DNA of 20,058 nt from an uncultured Flavobacteriales bacterium. GTDB lineage: Bacteria > Bacteroidota > Bacteroidia > Flavobacteriales_D > Sanyastnellaceae. Positions 7,701-14,361 of the stretch are shown here, piece by piece. Below the pieces are notes generated by a model. The model saw only the letters and a program-made list of their open reading frames with translations. It was not told the DNA's origin and did not search any database. Each line of letters opens with the position of its first letter. Position 1 is the first letter of the stretch. The stretch covers positions 1 through 20,058 of the forward strand of contig CALCNZ010000256.1 in assembly GCA_937897625.1 (NCBI GenBank), written 5' to 3'. The position numbers were made by a program, and so were the translations under genes.

Positions 7701-9123
7701 TCTTTCCTTCGATGCCCGAAAGCGTTAACAAGGGCAGATAAACAATCAAAATAATCAACTGTCCGAATACGGCAGAGTTCAAAATTCGACTGGAAGCGCT
7801 TTTCACTTCTTCGTTCATTTCATTTTGTGAATAGGCCAACCTTTCCTTCCATTTTTTATGATGGGTAATTTGATGCATGACAGCTTCAATAATTATTACG
7901 GTGCCGTCGACAATCATTCCGAAGTCTATTGCGCCCAAGCTCATCAGGTTTCCGCTTACGCCAAATAAATTCATCATACCCACTGCAAAAAGCATGGCAA
8001 GTGGAATAACCGATGCGACGAGCAATCCAGCGCGAAGCTGTCCAAGGAATAGAACCAATACGAAGATGACAATAAGTGCACCTTCAATAAGATTCGACTC
8101 AACGGTGTGAATGGCGTTGTTCACCATTTTGGTTCGGTCTAAAAACGGTTCAACAACAATTCCTTCGGGAAGTGTTTTTTTAATTTGCTCCATGCGGGCC
8201 TTCACATCTTCAATCACAATGGAAGAATTCGCACCTTTCAACATCATAACAACAGCCCCGACTGTTTCGCCTTGATCGTTGTAGCACATCGCACCAAAAC
8301 GATTGGCTTTTCCTTCTTTTACAGTGGCAACATCGCGCAAGTAAATGGGAGTTTCGTTCTGATATCCCACGACGATCCATTCGAGATCGTTCACCGATTG
8401 TGTTAACCCCTCTGTTCGAATGAAGAGTGCCTGTGGTCCTTTTTCAATGTAAGATCCACCCGTGTTGCTGTTGTTCTTTTCAACGGCCTTCACAATGTTA
8501 TCCAACGTAATTCCACGAGCCGCAATCCATTGCGGTTGAACAGCAATTTCATATTGCTTCAAATTTCCTCCAAAGCTTGAAACGTCTGCTACACCAGGGG
8601 TTCCAAGCAACTGTCTACGTATGTACCAGTCTTGAATGGTGCGCAATTCACTGAGCGAATACTTGTTCTCGTAGCCAGGTGCAGGACGAACGGTGTATTG
8701 GTAAATCTCTCCAAGCCCTGTAGTTACAGGAGCCATTTCAGGTTTCCCAATGCCAGGAGGAATGCTCCCTTGCACTCGCTGAAGGCGCTCTGCTATTTGT
8801 TGACGCGCCCAATACACATCCGTTTCTTCATTGAAAACAATGGTAATAAGCGATAGTCCAAAGCGCGAAAATGAGCGAAGTTCCTTACGTCCTGGTATAT
8901 TGCTTATTCCTTGTTCAATGGGAATGGTAATGACACGCTCAATATCGGTTGCACCCAAAGCTGGACTAACCGTAATAATTTGAACTTGGTTATCTGTAAT
9001 ATCTGGAACAGCATCAATGGGAAGTTCAGTAACTTCATAGACTCCCCAACCAATAAGGGCTAAGGTGAGTATACCAATGATGAGTTTGTTTCCAACCGAG
9101 AATTGAATAATTCTTGAAAGCAT
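4771..9123 (-). CDS. Heavy-metal RND pump fused to a TolC-like outer-membrane factor
   Basis: A single 1450-residue frame. Residues 1 to about 1035 are a complete CzcA/CusA-family proton-driven RND pump: ELPIDAVPDITDNQVQI near the N-terminus, a TM4 motif DFGMIVDGTVIIIE (Asp400, Asp406, Glu413), the QMRFNELMTGARQDV pore-domain segment, and final membrane helices ending at LYVLPILYVW. The DFGxxxDG pattern is that of divalent-cation pumps (CzcA, CnrA) rather than of the Cu/Ag pump CusA. Residues about 1038-1061 look like a signal peptide: basic RNRASRKR, hydrophobic IVIPVAILAALL, then SSAQA before Gln1062. Residues 1062-1450 form an OMF/TolC-like domain with long amphipathic helices and repeated Gln/Glu/Leu segments. 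Such RND-OMF fusions are known from Bacteroidota. It lies between a small secreted protein gene and the adaptor gene in one operon. Confidence 0.93.
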   Translation of the reverse strand: MLSRIIQFSVGNKLIIGILTLALIGWGVYEVTELPIDAVPDITDNQVQIITVSPALGATDIERVITIPIEQGISNIPGRKELRSFSRFGLSLITIVFNEETDVYWARQQIAERLQRVQGSIPPGIGKPEMAPVTTGLGEIYQYTVRPAPGYENKYSLSELRTIQDWYIRRQLLGTPGVADVSSFGGNLKQYEIAVQPQWIAARGITLDNIVKAVEKNNSNTGGSYIEKGPQALFIRTEGLTQSVNDLEWIVVGYQNETPIYLRDVATVKEGKANRFGAMCYNDQGETVGAVVMMLKGANSSIVIEDVKARMEQIKKTLPEGIVVEPFLDRTKMVNNAIHTVESNLIEGALIVIFVLVLFLGQLRAGLLVASVIPLAMLFAVGMMNLFGVSGNLMSLGAIDFGMIVDGTVIIIEAVMHQITHHKKWKERLAYSQNEMNEEVKSASSRILNSAVFGQLIILIVYLPLLTLSGIEGKMFKPMAQTLIFAIIGAFILSLTYVPMMASLVLPKQLKSTKVSLSDRMMIFIERNYQRSLERIFKRSKMVILLTIFIFVCAVFTSTLLGGEFIPKLEEGDFAVETRVLTGSNLNTTIETSQKATHLLLQKFPEIEKIVTKIGSGEIPTDPMPMEAGDMMIILKPKSEWTSAKTFDELAEKMGEEGKKIPGLTLGFQYPVQMRFNELMTGARQDVVCKIYGEDLDTLAHYAEKLSKIAEGIEGVKDIYVESVTGMPQMIVKLRRDQLAKYGITVEEANAWIETSFAGKTAGSVYEGEKRFDIVIRSDENFRNKTEDVLQMIVTNRNNVAIPLSAIATIEETNSVNQVQRENTRRRIIVGFNVRGRDVQSVVQDLKNKEEKDIRFPDGYSINYGGTFENLNAAKARLSIVVPIALSMIFLLLYFALGSIKDSLLVYTAIPLSAIGGIFTLFITGTNFSISAGVGFIALFGVAVLEGILMIAEFKRLENEGWTDYRRIAAQGTKIRLRSVLMTALAPSLGFIPMAVSQGAGAEVQRPLALVVIGGLISATILTLYVLPILYVWQRNRASRKRIVIPVAILAALLSISSAQAQNKVSVEELIASAEKNNLSIQAAKLNFESESKKASVYRNWSPLSVSNEYGNVNSAAMDHRISITEGFHLPGYSSAMNNQKLLSARKAEEQISKTRKEVVRSIKQAYFSLAILSRKISLLEDNISRIKEVEVLTAKRISLGDETAYAKLIVEQQRVQLEQQVIQFQLEKNQQLYSLQQLVGWNGELNFDDTAYTFNYNAVRNEDFSNSELRMAKLEQEFIQSNGAILQQQKKPTLEFSFNNMSIIGYQNITGTDAYYGPSSRFTSLGAAIVLPTDRKKQNAYIASNLMDLDVQLLNTKLLEQQFSARLNTLFEQLQKVNEQLLSLSQWSKDSEQAQAISTQITKQFETGNVNYMEWSWNLQNLMQMQLNYWSALQLKNNTLIEIEFIKEK

Positions 9124-9206
9124 AATAAAATTTTGAATAATGAATGTACCTCTTCAAGAGAAGTTGAAAAAAAATGAAAACGCGAGAATTACGTAGTACG
9201 CAGAAT

Positions 9207-9581
9207 TTACTGCGGAGGCTGGAACACTGCTATTGTAGTATTCGCAACATTTCCAATGCTAGATGGAAATATAAAAGATTGAACACTCAGGAATTCTTTC
9301 GGCTCTGTAACTTTTGTTCGAAGATCCAATGCCAATAGAATAGTTGAAGTATGCATGTGAGACTTGAACGGTAAATTTCCATGTTCACTATCGCTCGAAT
9401 CCGACTGAGAATAATGTTCGTTTAGAAAAGTAAGGAAAGAAATTTCGTAGTTAGATTTTTCATGTTCCTCGAAGTGCTCGATGAGCAAAGGTATGCGACA
9501 GAATTCTGTAAGCAATCCGCCAGCAAACAAGCTTAAGCTTGAAAGTTGAATGATCAATACAAATAACACTGCTTTCCTCAT
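9207..9581 (-). CDS. Small secreted His-rich protein of the efflux operon
   Basis: Unnamed 124-residue protein. Residues 1-20 (MRKAVLFVLIIQLSSLSLFA) are a signal peptide, so the mature part is periplasmic or exported. The middle carries HFEEHEKS, EHYSQSD and SDSEHGNLPFKSHMH, a set of His, Asp and Glu residues suited to metal binding, and the tail ends in AVFQPPQ. I recall similar small proteins in front of RND metal pumps in other Bacteroidota, ending in a comparable W/F-QPP tail, but cannot check it here. It is followed after 83 bases by the pump gene on the same strand and is probably the first gene of the operon. A role as periplasmic metal buffer or sensor is an inference from position and composition. 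Confidence 0.75.
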   Translation of the reverse strand: MRKAVLFVLIIQLSSLSLFAGGLLTEFCRIPLLIEHFEEHEKSNYEISFLTFLNEHYSQSDSSDSEHGNLPFKSHMHTSTILLALDLRTKVTEPKEFLSVQSFIFPSSIGNVANTTIAVFQPPQ

Positions 9582-9585
9582 GTCT

Positions 9586-9593
9586 CAAATTTA
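9586..9593 (-). promoter_or_regulatory. Putative Bacteroidota -7 element for the efflux operon
   Basis: On the minus strand TAAATTTG matches the Bacteroidota TAnnTTTG element exactly, and CTTG (9615-9612) lies 18 bases upstream as a possible -33 element. Only four bases separate it from the ATG at 9581, so transcription would start at or next to the start codon. One match of this kind is expected every few thousand bases by chance. Confidence 0.4.
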
Positions 9594-9716
9594 CAACCCT
9601 TTCGAAACAATCAAGCCAGAAAGGTAAAAATTAATAAAAGTCAGTATTCAAAATCAGGAAGTTAAAGCAACTTAAAGTAACCATTCTCGTCTTTCAAGTA
9701 CCTAACTAAAAAGATT

Positions 9717-10142
9717 ATGAACTTAACTATTGCCCTTCAAGAGGTGTGGGCTAAGCAGCCGCACCTTATTCTCATCGGAGGATTTATTTTCCTTATCGGA
9801 TTCGTCTCGAAAATGAAGCTATTTGCGAAAGCCAATCAACCTTTGGCAGCCGCCTTCATTCCAGTTTGGGACCTGATTGTTATCATGAAAATTATTGGTA
9901 GACCAGCCAAACACGCTTGGTATTTCGCTTTACCAATACTGAATATTTTCTTTGGATTTAAGGTGTTGGTTCAGTTGGCGCAATCTTTTGGAAAGCGAAC
10001 ATACACCGATGCATTCTTAGCGTGCTTCTTCAACGTTTTTTATGTGTTGAATTTAGCCCTCTCCTACGACGAAGAATATGTCGGTCCGGTATACCAAGAT
10101 ACCATTGAACCGGTTGTTCCTGTAGTGAAAGGAGTGGCTTAG
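9717..10142 (+). CDS. Small membrane protein, DUF5684-like
   Basis: A 141-residue inner-membrane protein with about four hydrophobic segments (roughly residues 16-31, 42-60, 67-88 and 98-116). The patterns AAAFIPVWDLIVIMKIIGRP, PILNIFF and LAQSFGKRTYTDAF match the DUF5684 group, a family also seen as an N-terminal membrane region near signal peptidase I proteins; the function of the family is not established. A short hydrophilic, Pro/Val-rich tail ends the protein. It is the only plus-strand gene between two minus-strand operons: it diverges from the efflux operon (135-base gap) and converges with hutU, where the two stop codons overlap by 3 bases (10139-10142). It seems to be transcribed alone, and I see no clear promoter element for it. 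Confidence 0.75.
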   Translation: MNLTIALQEVWAKQPHLILIGGFIFLIGFVSKMKLFAKANQPLAAAFIPVWDLIVIMKIIGRPAKHAWYFALPILNIFFGFKVLVQLAQSFGKRTYTDAFLACFFNVFYVLNLALSYDEEYVGPVYQDTIEPVVPVVKGVA

Positions 10143-12169
10143 TGAATAAAGGAGTCGAGTGAAATTTTCACTTCTTGCGGAAGGGTAACTTTCAATAATG
10201 GCTCTTGTTCCATTGCGCGTTCAATAGCGAAAACTGCTTCTTTGTTTCGCGCCCAACTTCTTCTTGCGATACCATTGTTTACGTCCCAGTGCAACATGCT
10301 TCGTAACTTCTTGTCGCAGGCTTCGCTTCCGTCTAACAACATGCCGAATCCGCCGTTAATCACTTCTCCCCATCCAACACCGCCGCCGTTGTGCAAGCTC
10401 ACCCATGTAGCTCCGCGGAAAGCGTCGCCTACAAAATTCTGCACCGCCATATCTGCAGTAAATCGAGAGCCGTCATAAATATTGCTAGTTTCACGGTAAG
10501 GTGAATCCGTTCCGCTTACATCGTGATGATCTCTTCCTAATACAACAGGACCAATTTTTCCATCAGCGATAGCTAGGTTGAATGCTGCAGCGATTTCCAT
10601 GCGTCCTTGCGCATCGGCATAAAGAATTCGTGCTTGTGAGCCTACGACTAACTTGTTGCTTTTCGCTTCACGGATCCATTGAATGTTGTCTGCGAGTTGT
10701 TGTTGAATTTCAACGGGCGCAGTTTCTTTCAACTTCAACATAACCTCCAATGCAATGGCATCTGTTGCATCTAAATCTTCCGACTTTCCACTTGCACACA
10801 CCCATCTGAAAGGCCCGAATCCGTAGTCGAAGCACAACGGTCCTAAAATATCTTGAACGTAAGACGGATATTTAAATTCGCGTTCAAGCGTTGGAACTTC
10901 AGCCATCACATTCGCACCGGCACGCGAAGCTTCCAACAAAAATGCATTTCCATAATCGAAGAAATACATGCCTTGGGCGCTGTGTTTTTGAACAGCAGCA
11001 GCGTGACGAATCAATGACTCCTCCACTTTTTCTTTGAAGAGTGAAGGGTTCTCTGCCATGAGCGCGTTACTCTCTTCGTATGATAATCCAACAGGATAGT
11101 ATCCTCCCGCCCATGGGTTGTGAAGAGAGGTTTGATCACTTCCAAGGTCAATGTTAATGCCGCGTTCAGCAAAGACTTCCCACACTTCAACAATGTTTCC
11201 AATAAAGGCAAAGCTGTGCGCTTTTCCAACTTTCAATGCCTCTTGTGTGCGTGCACACAATTCGTCAATGTTGTCTATCAATTCATCTACCCAACCTTGT
11301 TCGAAACGTTTCGTAGCTGCTTTCGGATTCACTTCTGCTGTTATGGAAACGCAACCTGCAATATTTCCTGCCTTGGGCTGCGCGCCGCTCATACCGCCAA
11401 GTCCAGCAGTAACGAATAGCAAACCTTCAGCAGCACGCTCGTACACATTTTTATCTCCGCGCTTGTTGCGAAGCATACGAGCCGCATTCATGACTGTAAT
11501 GGTTGTTCCGTGAACAATTCCTTGCGGACCAATGTACATGTAGGATCCCGCAGTCATTTGTCCGTACTGCGTTACACCCAATGCATTGAATTTTTCCCAA
11601 TCGTCCGGCTTGCTGTAATTCGGAATCATCATTCCATTCGTAACAACCACGCGCGGTGCAGAAGGACTAGATGGGAACAGACCCATCGGATGTCCACTGT
11701 ACATCACCAACGTTTGTTCTTCAGTCATTTCACTCAGGTACTTCATCACTAAACGATACTGCGCCCAGTTTTGAAAGACCGCACCGTTTCCTCCATAGGT
11801 AATTAATTCATACGGATGTTGCGCTACGCGAGGATCCAAGTTGTTTTGAATCATGAGCATGATGGAAGCCGCTTGCTGACACTTTGCAGGATATTCAGAA
11901 ATCGGACGTGCATACATCTCGTATGTTGGACGATAACGATGCATATAAATGCGTCCGTAGTCTTTTAACTCTTCAGCAAACTCTTTTGCTAATGTTTCGT
12001 GTAATTCCGCTGGGAAATAGCGAAGGGCATTGCGTAAGGCTAAACCCTTCTCTTCATTCGAAAGAATTTCTTTTCGCTTCGGAGCACGATTAATGTTTGA
12101 ATCCATGGAAGGAATTTCCGGCAAGTAACTTGGGATTCCTTCTTGTATTTGAGTTTGAAATGTCGACAT
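10139..12169 (-). CDS. hutU: Urocanate hydratase
   Basis: Second step of histidine degradation: urocanate plus water gives imidazolone propionate, with tightly bound NAD as electrophile. The 676-residue protein has YGGNGAVFQNW (125-135), SGHPMGLFPS (158-167), QYGQMTAGSYMYIGPQGI (201-218), the Rossmann-type GLGGMSGAQPKAG (256-268) and FDYGNAF (404-410). It also has FRWVCASG with Cys458 as a possible active-site cysteine. It is about 120 residues longer than the 555-residue proteobacterial enzyme; the long form is common in Bacteroidota. It starts 11 bases after an OmpL-like porin gene and is likely cotranscribed with it. No hutH, hutI or hutG is in the window, so the rest of the pathway must be elsewhere. 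Confidence 0.96.
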   Translation of the reverse strand: MSTFQTQIQEGIPSYLPEIPSMDSNINRAPKRKEILSNEEKGLALRNALRYFPAELHETLAKEFAEELKDYGRIYMHRYRPTYEMYARPISEYPAKCQQAASIMLMIQNNLDPRVAQHPYELITYGGNGAVFQNWAQYRLVMKYLSEMTEEQTLVMYSGHPMGLFPSSPSAPRVVVTNGMMIPNYSKPDDWEKFNALGVTQYGQMTAGSYMYIGPQGIVHGTTITVMNAARMLRNKRGDKNVYERAAEGLLFVTAGLGGMSGAQPKAGNIAGCVSITAEVNPKAATKRFEQGWVDELIDNIDELCARTQEALKVGKAHSFAFIGNIVEVWEVFAERGINIDLGSDQTSLHNPWAGGYYPVGLSYEESNALMAENPSLFKEKVEESLIRHAAAVQKHSAQGMYFFDYGNAFLLEASRAGANVMAEVPTLEREFKYPSYVQDILGPLCFDYGFGPFRWVCASGKSEDLDATDAIALEVMLKLKETAPVEIQQQLADNIQWIREAKSNKLVVGSQARILYADAQGRMEIAAAFNLAIADGKIGPVVLGRDHHDVSGTDSPYRETSNIYDGSRFTADMAVQNFVGDAFRGATWVSLHNGGGVGWGEVINGGFGMLLDGSEACDKKLRSMLHWDVNNGIARRSWARNKEAVFAIERAMEQEPLLKVTLPQEVKISLDSFIH

Positions 12170-12180
12170 AATTTGAAATT

Positions 12181-13236
12181 CTAGAATTGCGCAGCGAGCG
12201 ACAAATTTAATCCGTTAATGCTTTTGTCGTTGAAGTTCTGAAAGTTGAACGAATTCACCTTGGAGTTCAAATTGCGGTACTCCGCTCGGAACAACAAGTG
12301 CTCATCCAATCTGTAATTGAAGTTGAAACTATATCCCCACATTTGATTGGTGTTGCTAAGAACAACCAGGCTACTCGGATCATTCATCCATTCACCTCTA
12401 CCAACAGCAGTTAATTTTTCATTAATCTTATAGGCCAATCCAACGAAACCGGTAGACCAGTTTTTATTGTAAGAATTCCCTAAAGTACTTTGAACAGCAT
12501 AATCCAGTTGCGCCTGAATATGAAGCTTTTCTTTTACTTGCACATCTGCGTATATGTCTTGGTAGAAGCGCGCTTGCGTGCTATCAGCCACACGAACATC
12601 TCCAATGTAATTGCTGTAATTTAAAACGATGTTTTCGTTGGGCTTGTATTGAAGTTGCATTCCCAAACCAGGCGATGTCTGACTGGAAATCAGAGTCATG
12701 GTTTGCCACCCGTTCAAAAGCAGAGCAGAGGCGTACCATTTTTCATTTTTGGAGGTGTATTGCAAGGCAACGCCACTTTCGTAATAAGGGGAATTCTCTG
12801 CAGCGAGACTTCTGCTCAAGGATAAATTTGAAAAACCTATGGCTGTCTCAATTCCAATGTGTGAAGGAAAAACGCCAGCTTGTAAATAGAAATCACGCCT
12901 GTCACTGAGCTTGTAGGAAATATTTCCAACATACAATGCGCCAAAGCCTATGGGTTCAGCTGAAGTGACTTTATTGGCGTAGGTCCCCTCCACCAAAGAA
13001 AGCTGGGTCTTCACACGGGCAGAGCTGTACTTGAAATCGATTACTGCCGTGTTCAGCGCGAAGTGATTGGTAGAAGTGTGGCTGTATAAAAAATCTGGAC
13101 GCTCGTGGTTGTTCCAGTTGTGTTGATCTTGGGCGAAATAAATTTCAGTGTATCCAGAAAAGTGAATGCTGTCTTTGCGAAATTGAGAAAATACCAATTG
13201 TGGAAGAAGTAGCCCGAAAAGAATTAACGCACGCAT
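12181..13236 (-). CDS. Outer-membrane beta-barrel porin (OmpL-like, BBP2 type)
   Basis: A 351-residue outer-membrane protein. Residues 1-17 (MRALILFGLLLPQLVFS) are a signal peptide with cleavage before Gln18. The mature chain starts FSGYTEIYFAQDQ and continues with alternating polar/hydrophobic strands, many Tyr, Asn and Gln residues, the segment GFGALYVGNISYKL, and EWMNDPSS, and it ends in LNLSLAAQF with a C-terminal Phe as barrels do. This resembles the 'putative beta-barrel porin-2, OmpL-like' family. The gene sits 11 bases upstream of hutU, so it may let small substrates such as histidine or urocanate through the outer membrane; that role is an inference from position. CATCTTTG at 13251-13258 (minus strand), one base off TAnnTTTG, could be a weak promoter. 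Confidence 0.82.
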   Translation of the reverse strand: MRALILFGLLLPQLVFSQFRKDSIHFSGYTEIYFAQDQHNWNNHERPDFLYSHTSTNHFALNTAVIDFKYSSARVKTQLSLVEGTYANKVTSAEPIGFGALYVGNISYKLSDRRDFYLQAGVFPSHIGIETAIGFSNLSLSRSLAAENSPYYESGVALQYTSKNEKWYASALLLNGWQTMTLISSQTSPGLGMQLQYKPNENIVLNYSNYIGDVRVADSTQARFYQDIYADVQVKEKLHIQAQLDYAVQSTLGNSYNKNWSTGFVGLAYKINEKLTAVGRGEWMNDPSSLVVLSNTNQMWGYSFNFNYRLDEHLLFRAEYRNLNSKVNSFNFQNFNDKSINGLNLSLAAQF

Positions 13237-13263
13237 ACAAATGATTTTTACAAAGATGCGAGG

Positions 13264-13434
13264 TTATTTCTTCGTTTTACCTGTTTTTTTATCATAACCA
13301 TAAGGGCAGTGCTTACATCCACTCAAGCAGCAGTATCCTCGCTTCAAATGATATTCTTCGGTAAAAATAAAATAACCCTCTTCACTCAAGTAGTAGTCAT
13401 CACCTTGTACTTTTGAATTCTCTTCCTCTCTCAT
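13264..13434 (-). CDS. DUF5522 small Cys-rich protein
   Basis: A 56-residue protein. I choose ATG at 13434; a longer frame is open upstream only from a TTG at 13482 inside the divergent gene. The core YYLSEEGYFIFTEEYHLKRGYCCLSGCKHCPYG matches DUF5522, with four cysteines (35, 36, 40 and 43) in a CCxxxCxxCPY cluster that could bind zinc or an Fe-S cluster; function unknown. The tail is a short Lys-rich stretch. No signal peptide, so probably cytosolic. The porin gene follows after 27 bases on the same strand. The start codon touches that of the plus-strand PLP enzyme within the palindrome CATATG (13432-13437), so each gene's promoter must lie inside the other or the starts must differ slightly. 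Confidence 0.85.
   Translation of the reverse strand: MREEENSKVQGDDYYLSEEGYFIFTEEYHLKRGYCCLSGCKHCPYGYDKKTGKTKK
13408..13415 (+). promoter_or_regulatory. Putative -7 element for the PLP-enzyme gene
   Basis: TACTTTTG on the plus strand matches TAnnTTTG exactly and ends 19 bases before the ATG at 13435, a plausible distance for a short leader. It lies inside the 5' part of the DUF5522 gene on the opposite strand. No convincing TTG -33 element is present at the expected spacing. Confidence 0.4.
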
Positions 13435-14361
13435 ATGGCAAAAATGCAAATTACTGACTTGAACAAAATAATTAATTTTCAACTTCCCGTTTACGAAAAC
13501 TTAAATTTCGAAGAAAACAGGAAAGTGGTTGTCAAGCGTTTCGACGCTATGCATGCAACTGTCAATGGGAACAAGTGGTTTAAGTTAATGTTCAATCTAG
13601 AGGAAATGAATCGAAGAGGGGCTAAGCAGTTGGTCACTTTCGGAGGAGCATACAGCAATCACTTATATGCAACAGCAGCTGCTGCAAGGGAGTTGGGATT
13701 GATAAGTGTTGGAATTATTCGAGGAGAAGAACCGAAGGAATACAGCCCAACACTTTTATTTGCCAAGGAATGCGGAATGGAGCTTTGCTTTATTTCACGA
13801 GCCGATTACGAAGAGCGAAACAGCGAAGAGATGAAGGCTTGGGTTCATGAAAAATGGGAGTCTGCTTTTTTAATTCCTGAGGGTGGAGCGAATTATTTGG
13901 GAATGAATGGCGCCATGCAAATGGTGAGCGAAGAAGACTTCACATTCGATCATTGGCTCGTTGCAGCCGGAACAGGAACCACCGCTGCTGGACTTTTGGT
14001 GCAATCAAAACCCCATCAGAAAGTCTGGATTTACAGCGCGTTGAAAGGAGAGCACTACATGCGAAACGAAATTCGAAATAAGCTCATTTATTTTTTTCAT
14101 GATGAAGCAACAGCCGACGAAGTGTTGGAGCGTGCGGTAGTTTTCAGCGAGGATACTTTTGGCGGTTACGGAAAATTCAATGCTGTGTTAATTGAATTTA
14201 TTCAAGAAATGAATCGAACGTATGAACTACCATTGGATGTAATTTACACAGGGAAACTCATGCACGCTTTTTTGGTTGAAAACAAAAAACCGAACGATGG
14301 TTCGGTTTTAATGTTTCATACTGGCGGACTGCAAGGCAATCCGAAAACTATATTCGACTAA
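13435..14361 (+). CDS. PLP-dependent enzyme, ACC deaminase / D-cysteine desulfhydrase family
   Basis: A 308-residue fold-type II PLP enzyme. ATVNGNKWFKLMFNLEEM carries the cofactor lysine (Lys47 expected in GNK), followed by TFGGAYSNHLYATAAAARELG (cofactor-binding Ser and Asn at residues 74-75) and the phosphate-cup segment AAGTGTTAAGLL. Near the end TGKLMHAFL and FHTGG are family landmarks. Members deaminate 1-aminocyclopropane-1-carboxylate or release sulfide from D-cysteine; in bacteria without plant contact the latter is the more usual reading, but the residues seen do not settle it. ATG at 13435 is used; ATG at 13444 is equally possible. The 3' end overlaps pyk by 14 bases (14348-14361), and an RNA hairpin used as terminator by pyk is embedded near codon 288. 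Confidence 0.88.
   Translation: MAKMQITDLNKIINFQLPVYENLNFEENRKVVVKRFDAMHATVNGNKWFKLMFNLEEMNRRGAKQLVTFGGAYSNHLYATAAAARELGLISVGIIRGEEPKEYSPTLLFAKECGMELCFISRADYEERNSEEMKAWVHEKWESAFLIPEGGANYLGMNGAMQMVSEEDFTFDHWLVAAGTGTTAAGLLVQSKPHQKVWIYSALKGEHYMRNEIRNKLIYFFHDEATADEVLERAVVFSEDTFGGYGKFNAVLIEFIQEMNRTYELPLDVIYTGKLMHAFLVENKKPNDGSVLMFHTGGLQGNPKTIFD
14284..14309 (-). terminator. Terminator hairpin of pyk, embedded in the convergent gene
   Basis: AAAACCGAAC (14286-14295) and GTTCGGTTTT (14300-14309) form a perfect 10-bp inverted repeat with a 4-base loop. On the minus strand it starts 39 bases after the pyk stop and ends in a run of six T (14289-14284), a good intrinsic terminator. On the plus strand it also ends in TTTT, but there it lies within the coding sequence about 50 bases before the stop, encoding KKPNDGSVL of the PLP enzyme. 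Confidence 0.75.

Noticed and set aside
9199..9214. CGCAG/CTGCG inverted repeat at the end of the small secreted protein gene
   Set aside because: Only 5 bp of stem and no adjacent T-run; it overlaps the stop codon and is too weak to call an attenuator. The similar CGCAG/CTGCG at 17157-17170 is likely chance.
11120..11752. Plus-strand frames opposite hutU
   Set aside because: Low-quality composition, overlapping each other in different frames, no recognisable family; antisense shadows.
13435..13482. Longer DUF5522 frame from a TTG at 13482
   Set aside because: The added residues lie inside the divergent gene and do not belong to the family core; ATG at 13434 is better.
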